A DNA stretch of 21,023 bases from a virus. Below the pieces are notes generated by a model, which saw only the letters and a program-made list of their open reading frames with translations, was not told the DNA's origin and did not search any database. The stretch covers positions 1-21,023 of the IMG/VR virus record IMGVR_UViG_3300039309_000253; one strand, given 5' to 3'. Below, in pieces: positions 6,776-13,483 of the stretch; the stretch's first letter is position 1, and every line of letters starts with the position of its first letter. Position numbers and translations under genes: made by a program.

Positions 6776-8197
6776 TTATGTATTTCCCTTTCCTGTTTGA
6801 GCTCTTAAGCGAAGTTCTTCTTCGAGAAGGCGGCATGTGAGTTCACGAGAACTGTTGCACCATTCGGAGTCCTGGGCCATGCGTCTCCCAGAAACGACCA
6901 GATTATTGTAGTAGCATCCTGCCGTGCATTGAACGTTCGCGATACATTCTTTACAGCATTCTGGCGTGGAGGCCAAATCGGCTAACATCGAATCCAGAAG
7001 GGGCAGATCAATTACAAAGTGCTGAGTCGTTGGGTCATAGTTCCCGTAATGGAAGTGTTTCCCAATAAAGCCGCTGTCGTCAGCAGATCTGTGGCAAGAA
7101 GTAAGCCGTCCATTCGGCGTGACGCAAACGGCCTTCGCCGCCACACTGCATCGCCGATTAGTCCCGTCGAAGCGTGCAATAGAAGATGTCACCCGCATTC
7201 CGAGGTCCCGTCCACGCAGACGAGCGGACCAAATCGCTTCGACGAACGCAGACTGGGATGGCGGCATGATGCCTGACTGATGGGCACGGCCAACCTTGGC
7301 CAATGGTTCAAAATGAACTTTCCGAACTCCGAGGGAGTGAAACAGTTCTAGCGCGGCAGGCATATCTGACACGCTCTGCGCACTTACAGTGCTCCTGATT
7401 CCAACTTTGCAGCCCCGATCGATCAGAAAGCTGATATTCTGCACAACTGTTTCGAAGACGTTCTTGCCATTTCGTGAGGGCCTGTGAAGCGCCATCACAT
7501 TCGCAGTTCCGTCGAGCGAGACCGTTACCCTAGAAATGTGCTGGGCTATCCATTCACCAGTGGGCCGACCCCATGTGCCATTTGTAGTGAGAACCGCGTC
7601 GAAGCGAAGCGTTTTCGCGTTACAAACGTCGTATGCGTATTTCCAAGTTTCTCGCACAAGATCCCAAGAACTGGTGGGCTCGCCTCCACCGCAGAAACTT
7701 AGAGAAAAATGGCGTTCACCGTTGCCGTCGATTAGGCCGATGACGAGGTCGACGGCCGCTTTGGCGACATGTTGAGAGATGGTGGTCGTGTCGGTGCCGC
7801 CAGCACTAAAACAGTACGCACAACGCAAATTGCAATCGGCTGTCGGAAGAAGGATCAGGCGAGTAGGATTGAAGGCTGGCTTTATCTCCTCGTTGTTTGA
7901 CGGATAGTTGTCAATGAAACCATGCTGAAAAAGCTTCCCGAGAAACTGGCTACGGGATGGGCTAGAAGTCGAGATGAAGGAGATATTGCGGCCACTGACA
8001 CTCCTCAAGAAGTCCCACGTAGCCTCGTTGACCTCGAACACGAGGCGCTTGGAGGGCGCATACACCAAAACTCGATTGTCGCCACGTTTCTGGCCGAGAA
8101 GACGACACAGAAAGTGATCGCTCCCGCCCAGCGATGGAGGCGTGTCCGTAGTCGATCCTGGGAACATGGCTGCGGGCATAGCGCTGTGTGGCCTCAT
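6776..8197 (-). CDS. Radical SAM/SPASM peptide maturase
   Basis: 473 residues. Residues 26-100 (VFEVNEATWDFLRSV, FLGKLFQHGFID) resemble the PqqD-like peptide-recognition region found at the N-terminus of many maturases; this is tentative. The radical SAM core starts at ILLPTADCNLRCAYCF with the CX3CX2C cluster C122/C126/C129. The GGEP motif (FCGGGEPTSS) is at 171-174, and VTVSLDG and GIRSTVS are core strands. The C-terminal SPASM region carries C350, C358, C368, C414, C415, C418, C424, C428, C447 and C455 (CVTPNGRLTSCH; CCKECIANVQCTAGC), enough for two auxiliary 4Fe-4S clusters. Such enzymes form thioether or C-C crosslinks in ribosomal peptides. The start at 8197 overlaps the preceding 27-codon ORF by ATGA and has AAGGG 9 nt upstream. 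Codon use is less GC-biased than in neighbouring phage genes. The substrate is probably the Cys-rich peptide encoded 5 bp downstream. Confidence 0.93.
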   Translation of the reverse strand: MRPHSAMPAAMFPGSTTDTPPSLGGSDHFLCRLLGQKRGDNRVLVYAPSKRLVFEVNEATWDFLRSVSGRNISFISTSSPSRSQFLGKLFQHGFIDNYPSNNEEIKPAFNPTRLILLPTADCNLRCAYCFSAGGTDTTTISQHVAKAAVDLVIGLIDGNGERHFSLSFCGGGEPTSSWDLVRETWKYAYDVCNAKTLRFDAVLTTNGTWGRPTGEWIAQHISRVTVSLDGTANVMALHRPSRNGKNVFETVVQNISFLIDRGCKVGIRSTVSAQSVSDMPAALELFHSLGVRKVHFEPLAKVGRAHQSGIMPPSQSAFVEAIWSARLRGRDLGMRVTSSIARFDGTNRRCSVAAKAVCVTPNGRLTSCHRSADDSGFIGKHFHYGNYDPTTQHFVIDLPLLDSMLADLASTPECCKECIANVQCTAGCYYNNLVVSGRRMAQDSEWCNSSRELTCRLLEEELRLRAQTGKGNT

Positions 8198-8277
8198 GGT
8201 ACTAGCCCTTGATTGCGACGAATTGCCCAGATGGTAAATGATGGAAGGCGACGAGATCTTTTATCCAGCGTCTCCAT
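8194..8277 (-). CDS. 27-residue ORF overlapping the radical SAM gene
   Basis: ATG at 8275-8277 is preceded by AGGAG with a 6-nt spacer, the best ribosome binding site in the insertion. It encodes METLDKRSRRLPSFTIWAIR plus seven residues and ends in TGA that shares ATGA with the radical SAM start (4-nt overlap). The peptide is basic, with one Trp and two Phe/Ile-rich positions, and has no Cys. It may be a translational-coupling leader that sets maturase expression, or a second peptide substrate. I recognise no family. The ribosome binding site and overlap are seen directly; the function is not known. Confidence 0.6.
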   Translation of the reverse strand: METLDKRSRRLPSFTIWAIRRNQGLVP

Positions 8278-8305
8278 TTCGGACTCCTGTGTCCTGTCCA
8301 CTATC

Positions 8306-8328
8306 CACCCAGTCTAGTATACACCCAG
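8306..8328 (-). promoter_or_regulatory. Possible promoter and direct repeats upstream of the RiPP cassette
   Basis: On the minus strand, TATACT (8316-8321) is a good -10 hexamer about 39 nt upstream of the 27-codon ORF; no good -35 is seen at the right distance. It is flanked by two copies of CTGGGTG (8322-8328 and 8306-8312) with a 16-bp period, which could be a regulator site. The remaining sequence from 8329 to 8465 shows no gene I can support. Confidence 0.35.
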
Positions 8329-8465
8329 CCACCGTCTATTGATTCTGGTGTTGCGTCGTGCGTCGACGATGGATCTCGTTGGTGGGCCGGTTAAGTCCGG
8401 TTGGGGGAAGTTTGCACTGCGGGATGCCTCCAATGAGACGCCGCTCATCGCATCCACTTGGACAA

Positions 8466-8491
8466 GAAACGCCAAACCGCTAACTGACCCG
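8466..8491 (-). repeat. Right inverted repeat of the insertion
   Basis: Read on the minus strand from 8491: CGGGTCAGT, a diverged middle TAGCGGTTT, then GGCGTTTC. It matches the left repeat at 6052-6078 with one gap. It forms the last codons and the stop of the gene at 8480-8878. Confidence 0.55.
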
Positions 8492-8878
8492 TGACCGACG
8501 ACCCTGAGCGCCGGTGTCCCCATTGTTGATCTGCTCCTGCCGCTCGGCCTCCGTCATTTCCAGTACCCGGAACTCCTCTTCCGTGATATCCGCCAGCGTG
8601 ATCGTCAGCCCGATACTCTTTGCGTTCAGAAGGCGGAAACACCGCCGAACGAGAGCGCCGTTCGGCGTATCCATCGCCTCTTCGAGCATATTCTTCGGAC
8701 AGCCGGGCCCATGGCTGACGTCGACGGCCTTCCAGTCCGCACCGCAGGCAGGGCAGCCATCCAACTCCGTTTGGTCTGAGTAGCCGCACTTCCGGCAACG
8801 GAAGACGCGGTCGGGACAATCTTCCTCGGCTCCGCACAGCCCACCCTGATGCAGCACCGACCGGATCAGGAATCGCAC
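8480..8878 (-). CDS. Zinc-ribbon protein, second tail-assembly-chaperone-like gene
   Basis: 132 residues from GTG 8876-8878, located between a tail-assembly-chaperone-like gene and the tape measure region, where the T part of a G/GT pair is usual. A zinc ribbon is visible: C28-R-K-C31 and C42-P-A-C45 (FRCRKCGYSDQ...GCPACGADW), with further Cys at 15 and 21. The C-terminal part (EEEFRVLEMTEAERQEQIN) is helical and acidic. The frame stays open upstream to 9028, and it is -1 relative to the preceding gene, so it may be expressed as a frameshift product; the stretch just before the GTG (APGDWPDEPG) reads like real protein. Its last three codons and stop (CGG GTC AGT TAG) lie in the inverted repeat of the insertion, so its C-terminus has probably been replaced. 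Confidence 0.7.
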   Translation of the reverse strand: MRFLIRSVLHQGGLCGAEEDCPDRVFRCRKCGYSDQTELDGCPACGADWKAVDVSHGPGCPKNMLEEAMDTPNGALVRRCFRLLNAKSIGLTITLADITEEEFRVLEMTEAERQEQINNGDTGAQGRRSRVS

Positions 8879-8910
8879 GCCCGGCTCGTCCGGCCAGTCG
8901 CCGGGCGCTG

Positions 8911-9498
8911 CTATTCCGGGTCTTCGTCGGCCTCGATTGCCAGTTGCGCGATAACTTCGGACACCGCCGCCGACTTGTGAACGATGGGCACGGCACCGGC
9001 ATAGCCGTCGTGCGAGATGTGCAGCTTGTCATAGAGCGCGCCGCTCGGCTCCAGGAACGCCCGCGTCTCGATGGACCGCCGGGCAGCGACTACGCTGGTC
9101 GAAGCCCGCTCGTGGTCCTGCATCTCCTTGGCGGTCGGCATCCGCAGCACGTGAACCACGCGCGTGCCGGGGACTTTCATCTCGATCCGGTAGTTGATCC
9201 CTTCGCGCTCCACGTTGGCCACGGCGCACCGCTCGATGCGGCCGATCACCATGCCGGCCTCGGCATCATCGAAGACCGGGCCGTCCTTGTCGGTGCGGAT
9301 CTTGGCGAACAACTCCGCGTTGATCTTCGGCAGGTCCACGTCCTCGCTCTGCGACTTCCCGCGCCCCAGAAAATGTCGCACGGTGCGTTGCGCGCGCGCC
9401 CAAGCACACCACTCCTCGTCCGAAGGGAACCGCACCTCGCAGCTCTTCTCGCCGCCCGACAGGATCGGCACCACAAACGGCTTGCTTGCGTCAAACAT
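8911..9498 (-). CDS. Tail assembly chaperone-like protein
   Basis: 195 residues, MFDASKPFVVPILSGGEKSC.... It follows the major tail protein gene and precedes the tape measure region, the usual location of the tail assembly chaperone. The sequence is mixed alpha/beta, with FPSDEEWCAWARAQRTVRHFLGRG near the N-terminus and IAQLAIEADEDPE at the end, as expected for a small cytoplasmic chaperone that coats the tape measure protein and is absent from the virion. GGAGA lies 9 nt before the ATG (from 9508 back to 9499), between it and the major tail gene stop. Assignment rests on gene order more than on sequence. Confidence 0.65.
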   Translation of the reverse strand: MFDASKPFVVPILSGGEKSCEVRFPSDEEWCAWARAQRTVRHFLGRGKSQSEDVDLPKINAELFAKIRTDKDGPVFDDAEAGMVIGRIERCAVANVEREGINYRIEMKVPGTRVVHVLRMPTAKEMQDHERASTSVVAARRSIETRAFLEPSGALYDKLHISHDGYAGAVPIVHKSAAVSEVIAQLAIEADEDPE

Positions 9499-9507
9499 TT
9501 GAATCTC

Positions 9508-10536
9508 CTATTGGCAGATGCCCTGTAGCGGCGTGGTGACGGTCATCGTGACCATCCCGTTGGTGGGGTCGTAAAGCTGAACGCCGGTGATCTGGAGCGT
9601 CACGATGCCATCCGTGTTTCCGAGTTCGGCGACGTTGAAGCCCATCTTCTGGATGAGCATCGTGAACGAGTTGTTGGCGTCGCGGGTCATGGTGAACGTG
9701 GCCGTCCCGGTGGTCAGGTTGATCAGGTTCGCGTACTCGGTCGATCCCGCCTGGACGCGCACCACAAACTGAACCGCGAAGGCGCGGTCACCCCATTCGA
9801 AACGGCCTTGGATCTGGTAGCCATCCTGAGATCCCGAGCCAGGGAAAAAGCCGGGCCGGAAGTTGTTCTCCCAGGACGCCTCCATGGACACGAACTGTTT
9901 GGCGCTGCCGCCGGTAAGATAGTTGATTCCGTTAAACGTCAGAGCGCTGATCATGCCGGCATTGAATTCGTGCGGCGTGGAGATGGCCGGCAGCGTGATG
10001 CCACTGGGTGAAGTGTACTGGCCGGTGGTGACGCACTCCACCGCGCACATCGCGCTGGCGCGGCCGGGGGAGTTCTTGATGGAGAGCTTCCAGCCCTTCA
10101 CCGCGCAGCCGACCAACATTTCGTCCAGCACCGCCGAGCCGCCGGGCCGGATCTGCTGCACGAACGAGAAGTAGGGCAACTCCAGTCCTGTCGGGTTCGT
10201 CGCCCCCAACGCCGGAAGGATGGTGTACGTGTACGGACCGCTGCCGCTCACAGCGACGTTGCCCATGGAGAAGGACATCGCCCACGCGAGGAATTCCGAC
10301 GAGGCGTACTTCGAGAGCTCGTAGGCCGGCATGTTGTAATGCGACTTGAAGAGCTGCGTGGGGAATTCGTGCCCTTTGCCGATTTCCGCGCGGTCATCCT
10401 CGTTCACGGGGACCTTCGCCCACGGTTTGGTATTGAGATTCGTGTGACGCCAGATGGTGGCTACCAGATTCGCCGTTCCGATGGCGGTCTGTTTGCCGAA
10501 TCCCCAACCGTTCAGGAGTTCGCTGATATTAGCCAT
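9508..10536 (-). CDS. Major tail tube protein
   Basis: 342 residues from ATG 10534-10536 (MANISELLNGWGFGKQTAIG). AGGAGG lies 9 nt upstream, which decides this start over an ATG eight codons earlier. Features of tail tube proteins: a N-terminal AIGTAN...IWRHTN region, repeated beta strands (GPYTYTI, GLELPYFSFVQQI, VKGWKLSIKN), a FTMLIQKMGF strand and a C-terminal strand-rich domain ending TMTVTTPLQGICQ. The VKGWKLSI-type strand following a Gly-rich loop is common in major tail proteins. It polymerises into the tail tube around the tape measure protein. It overlaps the preceding small gene by 8 nt. The C-terminal extension (about residues 230-342) may be an Ig-like decoration. Confidence 0.8.
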   Translation of the reverse strand: MANISELLNGWGFGKQTAIGTANLVATIWRHTNLNTKPWAKVPVNEDDRAEIGKGHEFPTQLFKSHYNMPAYELSKYASSEFLAWAMSFSMGNVAVSGSGPYTYTILPALGATNPTGLELPYFSFVQQIRPGGSAVLDEMLVGCAVKGWKLSIKNSPGRASAMCAVECVTTGQYTSPSGITLPAISTPHEFNAGMISALTFNGINYLTGGSAKQFVSMEASWENNFRPGFFPGSGSQDGYQIQGRFEWGDRAFAVQFVVRVQAGSTEYANLINLTTGTATFTMTRDANNSFTMLIQKMGFNVAELGNTDGIVTLQITGVQLYDPTNGMVTMTVTTPLQGICQ

Positions 10537-10693
10537 GCTGTTCTTCCTCCTCAGCCACAACTACAGGCTTCTGCGCCGCCGTCGGCGCGGGAACCTGATG
10601 CCAACCGGACGCCATCAAAATCGTGAGCTTTTCGGTGGTCGCCTCGACTTCTTTCACTTCGCCCTCGGGCGAGCGCATGAAAACTGAATTCAT
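10529..10693 (-). CDS. Small phage protein of unknown function
   Basis: 54 residues from ATG 10691-10693 (MNSVFMRSPEGEVKEVEATT...). The start is chosen because GAGGAG lies 7 nt upstream; the longer frame from 10774 is a shadow of the gene before it. The pattern 'MRSPEGEVKEV...LTILMASGWHQV' is shared by small phage structural-region proteins with a G-W-x-x-V end. The tail is Ala/Glu-rich (VVVAEEEEQHG). The stop overlaps the start of the major tail gene, so the two are translationally coupled. I recognise no defined function. Confidence 0.7.
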   Translation of the reverse strand: MNSVFMRSPEGEVKEVEATTEKLTILMASGWHQVPAPTAAQKPVVVAEEEEQHG

Positions 10694-10703
10694 ACCGTTC
10701 TCC

Positions 10704-11207
10704 TCATTCCCCGCCGGGATTGCCTTGTTCCACCAGCGTTGCCTGAACTTCGAAGTAATCGAGCGTTGCCCCATCCGCGCTCACCACAACCGTGTTTCGC
10801 TGCGCGGAGGGCAGATCCATGTCCATCGGGTAACAATCCGGATCGATCTGCACATGCAGAAGCGATTCCCATGACGGAGCGCCCGTCGGCCTGGCGCTCA
10901 CCAGCAGCCAGAACAGATCGGCATACGTGGCAGTGGAATCCTGCTCCGGCGCCCGCAAGTAGATCGAGAAGCGATGCGCGAAGTGCAGCGACCCGCCAGT
11001 GAGACGCCGCGGCGTGGTGCCGTTCCACGCGATCAGGATCGACCCGGGTGGCATCTGCAGGATCGCAAGCCGCAGGTTATTGTCTGTGGCCAGCCCTTCC
11101 ATGAATGCGCGGATGTTGTCGCCGTCGCCGCCAATCGCGGTGACTAGGTCCGGACAAGATTGGAGCGCGGTCACCCACTCGCCAAGAATTGTTTTCGGAT
11201 TGATCAC
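10704..11207 (-). CDS. Tail completion/terminator-like protein
   Basis: 167 residues from GTG 11205-11207 (VINPKTILGEWVTALQSCPD), which shares GTGA with the stop of the preceding gene. An ATG-started frame at 11300 would overlap that gene by 97 nt, so the GTG is preferred. An N-terminal helix (ILGEWVTALQSCPDLVTAI) precedes beta strands (SLHFAHRFSIYLRAP) and the stretch WESLLHVQIDPDCYPMDMDL. The length and location just before the major tail protein fit a tail terminator or tail completion protein; no family motif confirms it. Confidence 0.7.
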   Translation of the reverse strand: MINPKTILGEWVTALQSCPDLVTAIGGDGDNIRAFMEGLATDNNLRLAILQMPPGSILIAWNGTTPRRLTGGSLHFAHRFSIYLRAPEQDSTATYADLFWLLVSARPTGAPSWESLLHVQIDPDCYPMDMDLPSAQRNTVVVSADGATLDYFEVQATLVEQGNPGGE

Positions 11208-11527
11208 GACCGTTGAAGAAGTGCCAGGTTGAGCATGCCGTAGGCATCCGGCTGGCGCACCGTCGTCACCACGTACTGCGTGCCCCAGGCCGTCACCCAA
11301 TCGCCTTTTGCCGGCGGATTCGAGAAGTCAGTCGGATTCACCGAGATCTCCTCGAAGTTCGCCGTCGCGCCCGACTCCTCGCGCACACGAAGGTGCCGAA
11401 TCGCGGTCACCGTGAACGCGTTCCCGTGCGCCGCGCCCGCCTGCACCGGCTGGTACACCACCGGCTCGCCGAACGTCTGCAACATCACGCCGTCCACGAA
11501 CGCTTCAATGCCGGGCCAGTTTGGCAT
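11204..11527 (-). CDS. Head-tail joining protein, gpFII-like
   Basis: 107 residues, MPNWPGIEAFVDGVMLQTFGEPVVYQPV.... It has the head-tail attachment pattern: N-terminal helix, then VVYQP, SNPPAKGDWVTAWGTQYVVTTVRQPDAYGMLNLALL, matching the 'G-D-x-V-T...G..Y.V....D..G...L.L' shape of gpFII / head-tail joining proteins. It starts just 1 nt after the previous gene stop (TGAGATG) and its last 4 nt overlap the next gene. It would sit at the neck of the virion, attaching the tail to the filled capsid. Identification by pattern and position. Confidence 0.65.
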   Translation of the reverse strand: MPNWPGIEAFVDGVMLQTFGEPVVYQPVQAGAAHGNAFTVTAIRHLRVREESGATANFEEISVNPTDFSNPPAKGDWVTAWGTQYVVTTVRQPDAYGMLNLALLQRS

Positions 11528-11528
11528 C

Positions 11529-11855
11529 TCACGTCCAATAGGCGACGATCAGTCCTTCGCCCGCGTTGTTGGCGTCGACGTAGTAATCGGACGGCAACAG
11601 CAAGTGCCTGGAGTCTTCCGCCCAGATCTCGTAAGCATCCGCGACGCCGCCACCAGCACCAGTAGGCCAGAACTCCTTGACTACGCCTGTAGCGTTCGCC
11701 TTGTTCATACCGGAGACGCCGAGGAACACGCGCCCCGTATCGCCGATGGCCGCCGCGAAGCGCATCCGTTCGACGCGCAGGTTCGTGTCAGTGCTAACCG
11801 GAACTGGCGTGCCGGGCGTCGGGACGGGGATTTTGCCGAACGATTTTGCTTTCAT
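11529..11855 (-). CDS. Hypothetical phage structural-region protein
   Basis: 108 residues (MKAKSFGKIPVPTPGTPVPV...). Pro/Thr-rich N-terminus, then beta-strand-rich segments FLGVSGMNKANATG, YEIWAEDSRHLLLPSDYYVD and a final AGEGLIVAYWT. It is packed between two other small genes (5-bp gap upstream, 1-bp gap downstream). I do not recognise the family; location and composition suggest a virion decoration or neck protein. Confidence 0.65.
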   Translation of the reverse strand: MKAKSFGKIPVPTPGTPVPVSTDTNLRVERMRFAAAIGDTGRVFLGVSGMNKANATGVVKEFWPTGAGGGVADAYEIWAEDSRHLLLPSDYYVDANNAGEGLIVAYWT

Positions 11856-11860
11856 CGGAA

Positions 11861-12169
11861 TCAGAGCCAGGCCAGGATCTTATACTTGGCGTTGTTGGTC
11901 ACCGTCACCTTCACGTTGGTGGCGTCGTGCGTTCCCTCGGTCACCGTGAAGACGTTGGCGCTCCCGCTGTTGTCGGCGCAGGATACCAGCACGCCCGCAG
12001 GCACCGCGCCCAGGCCGTGCGCGATACTCTGCTGCGCGCCGTTGCCCGTTTGCACCGCCGACAGGAACTGCTTCTGCTTCGACGGATAGCTGCCCTTGAA
12101 GTTCGGCTGCGGGCCCGCGCTCTGAAACTCCGGAGCGTTAACGGGTGTTTTTTCCACTTTGACTGCCAT
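11861..12169 (-). CDS. Hypothetical phage protein with fibre-like beta domain
   Basis: 102 residues from ATG 12167-12169 (MAVKVEKTPVNAPEF...), with AAAGGAAA about 7 nt upstream. The C-terminal 55 residues (QQSIAHGLGAVPAGVLVSC, ...VFTVTEG, NVKVTVTNNAKYKILAWL) follow the 'I-x-H-G-L-G-x-x-P-x-x-V' pattern of small beta-sandwich domains common in phage fibres and appendages. The N-terminal part is unstructured. A longer frame from 12265 overlaps the preceding gene and is not supported. It could decorate the capsid or the neck. Confidence 0.65.
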   Translation of the reverse strand: MAVKVEKTPVNAPEFQSAGPQPNFKGSYPSKQKQFLSAVQTGNGAQQSIAHGLGAVPAGVLVSCADNSGSANVFTVTEGTHDATNVKVTVTNNAKYKILAWL

Positions 12170-12428
12170 GTCGCTTTTCCTTTCCCGGCTTGGCCGGTTC
12201 GTGCTGAGGAAGCTTGGAGAGCGCCCGCTCCGCTTCGGGCTGAGTCCCGATCCGGCGCTGCTCATAAAGCTGCCGCGCCCGCATCAACTGAACCTTGTTT
12301 GTGGCGTCGGGCGCGGGATACTCGTCGCCGATGTCAGATGGCGTAAAGCCCTGCAACGGGCGCAGGACGTACAGGGGCGGAACCATGCCCCTGGTCAGCC
12401 GCGCCCACGATTCACGACGAAGCATCAT
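12138..12428 (-). CDS. Small basic hypothetical phage protein
   Basis: 96 residues (MMLRRESWARLTRGMVPPLYVLRP...), starting 2 nt after the capsid gene stop (TAGCCATG). Middle: GFTPSDIGDEYPAPDATNKVQLMRARQLYEQRRIG, a helical segment; the C-terminus is rich in Lys/Arg/Gly (KPGKEKRHGSQSGKNTR). It overlaps the next gene by 32 nt. No family recognised; the tight spacing to the capsid gene argues that it is real. Confidence 0.6.
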   Translation of the reverse strand: MMLRRESWARLTRGMVPPLYVLRPLQGFTPSDIGDEYPAPDATNKVQLMRARQLYEQRRIGTQPEAERALSKLPQHEPAKPGKEKRHGSQSGKNTR

Positions 12429-12430
12429 GG

Positions 12431-13444
12431 CTACACCGCCGAGATCACGTTATTGAAGAAGAAGCCGAGATCCGCAGAGACCAGGCGCATGTCGAACGCC
12501 GAGTCGATCTCCACGCGATCCGAAGCCAGGTGCTCCATGCGGAACGTCTTGATGCGGACGCCCGCGCCGCCGGTGGTCCCAATCAGGCCGGTCCAGTTGA
12601 ACACGTACCCGGCGCTGGGCGTCATCAGGCCGGCATTCTTCGGGCGGTAAAACAGCGCGGCGCTCATGCCGCCGATAAACGCGTTGGACTCGGCCGCGCC
12701 TTCCGCCGCCTGGTTGTACACGGCGTCGATGACCAGAACATCTTCCAGTTCCAGAATCTCGGCCATGATCTGCCGGGTGGCCACCGCCGGGTTCGGCGCG
12801 GTCTGGCCGTACTTGGTGCGGTCGATGAAGTCCGGGTGATCGACGAGCTTGTCGAACACCGGGCGGCTGACGACGAAGATGTTGGGCGCGAAGCCGCCAC
12901 TCGACAGCCGCATCTGGGTCTTGGCGTGGCGAATATCCGTGATCGGATTGCCATTGGGGTAATTCCCGGAGTCCCAATAGACGACGTGCGTGGAATCCGC
13001 CGTCGCCTGGCCACTGGCCTGGTTGGTCCAGATTCCGGTGCCGAAGAACTTCGAGACCCACTGGTTTTCGCGCCGGATCAGCGCCTTCTGGGTCAGGAAG
13101 ATCGTGGCGTCGCGGTCGGGGGCGAGCGGCGAGTCGCTGTTGGAGCGGATCTGATCGTCCACATCCTTGTGCAGCGACCAGACGTCGCAGTTGTACGTGC
13201 CGGTCGAATTCAGGTTGTAACCCGTGCCGGCGGATTCAGCGGAAAGCGCGCGCTTCTGCATCTCGTCGCGGTTGAAGTCGGCCCGCGCGTAGGTGTAGTA
13301 GAGGTCGCTTTTGTTTTCGACCGGGACCGCCGGAAAGGCTTTGTCCGCGACGAATTCGACTCCGGCGGCCTCCTGAAGGTAGGCCACGGAGATGTTCGTC
13401 AGCGGTCGGTTAACGTGAACGTCCTGCAATGTCGGTTGAGGCAT
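12431..13444 (-). CDS. Major capsid protein (lambda gpE-like)
   Basis: 337 residues, MPQPTLQDVHVNRPLTNISV.... AAAGGAG stands 9 nt before the ATG. Family features: N-terminal NISVAYLQ, then an AFPAVPVENKSDLYYTYARADFNRD segment, helix NQWVSKFFGTGIW, PNIFVVSRPVFDKLVDHPDF and a C-terminal FRMEHLASDRVEIDSAFDMRL segment, all in the order of HK97-fold gpE-type capsid proteins. The protein forms the icosahedral shell; it needs the protease/scaffold encoded just upstream. It lies between the decoration-protein gene and the joining genes, the standard place. Confidence 0.88.
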   Translation of the reverse strand: MPQPTLQDVHVNRPLTNISVAYLQEAAGVEFVADKAFPAVPVENKSDLYYTYARADFNRDEMQKRALSAESAGTGYNLNSTGTYNCDVWSLHKDVDDQIRSNSDSPLAPDRDATIFLTQKALIRRENQWVSKFFGTGIWTNQASGQATADSTHVVYWDSGNYPNGNPITDIRHAKTQMRLSSGGFAPNIFVVSRPVFDKLVDHPDFIDRTKYGQTAPNPAVATRQIMAEILELEDVLVIDAVYNQAAEGAAESNAFIGGMSAALFYRPKNAGLMTPSAGYVFNWTGLIGTTGGAGVRIKTFRMEHLASDRVEIDSAFDMRLVSADLGFFFNNVISAV

Positions 13445-13483
13445 TTCTTATTTCTCCTTTGAGTTGTTGCGGCTCGCTGACGG

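Larger units (their letters stand above)
6052..8491. mobile_element. Candidate non-autonomous mobile element carrying a radical-SAM RiPP cassette
   Basis: The block is bounded by imperfect inverted repeats (left 6052-6078, right 8466-8491). Both begin CGGGTCAGT and both end GGCGTTTC, with about 21 of 27 positions identical when one gap is allowed. Inside, base composition and codon use shift to lower GC than the phage genes on either side. The block interrupts a phage operon whose genes otherwise abut or overlap. No transposase is visible inside and no target-site duplication is obvious. Terminal GGGTCAGT-like sequences recall IS21-type ends, but I cannot assign a family. Confidence 0.5.

Noticed and set aside
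6771-6836. Longer start for the Cys-rich peptide (78 residues)
   Set aside because: Overlaps the maturase C-terminus by 61 nt and adds a basic stretch; the internal ATG 5 nt after the maturase stop fits operon logic.
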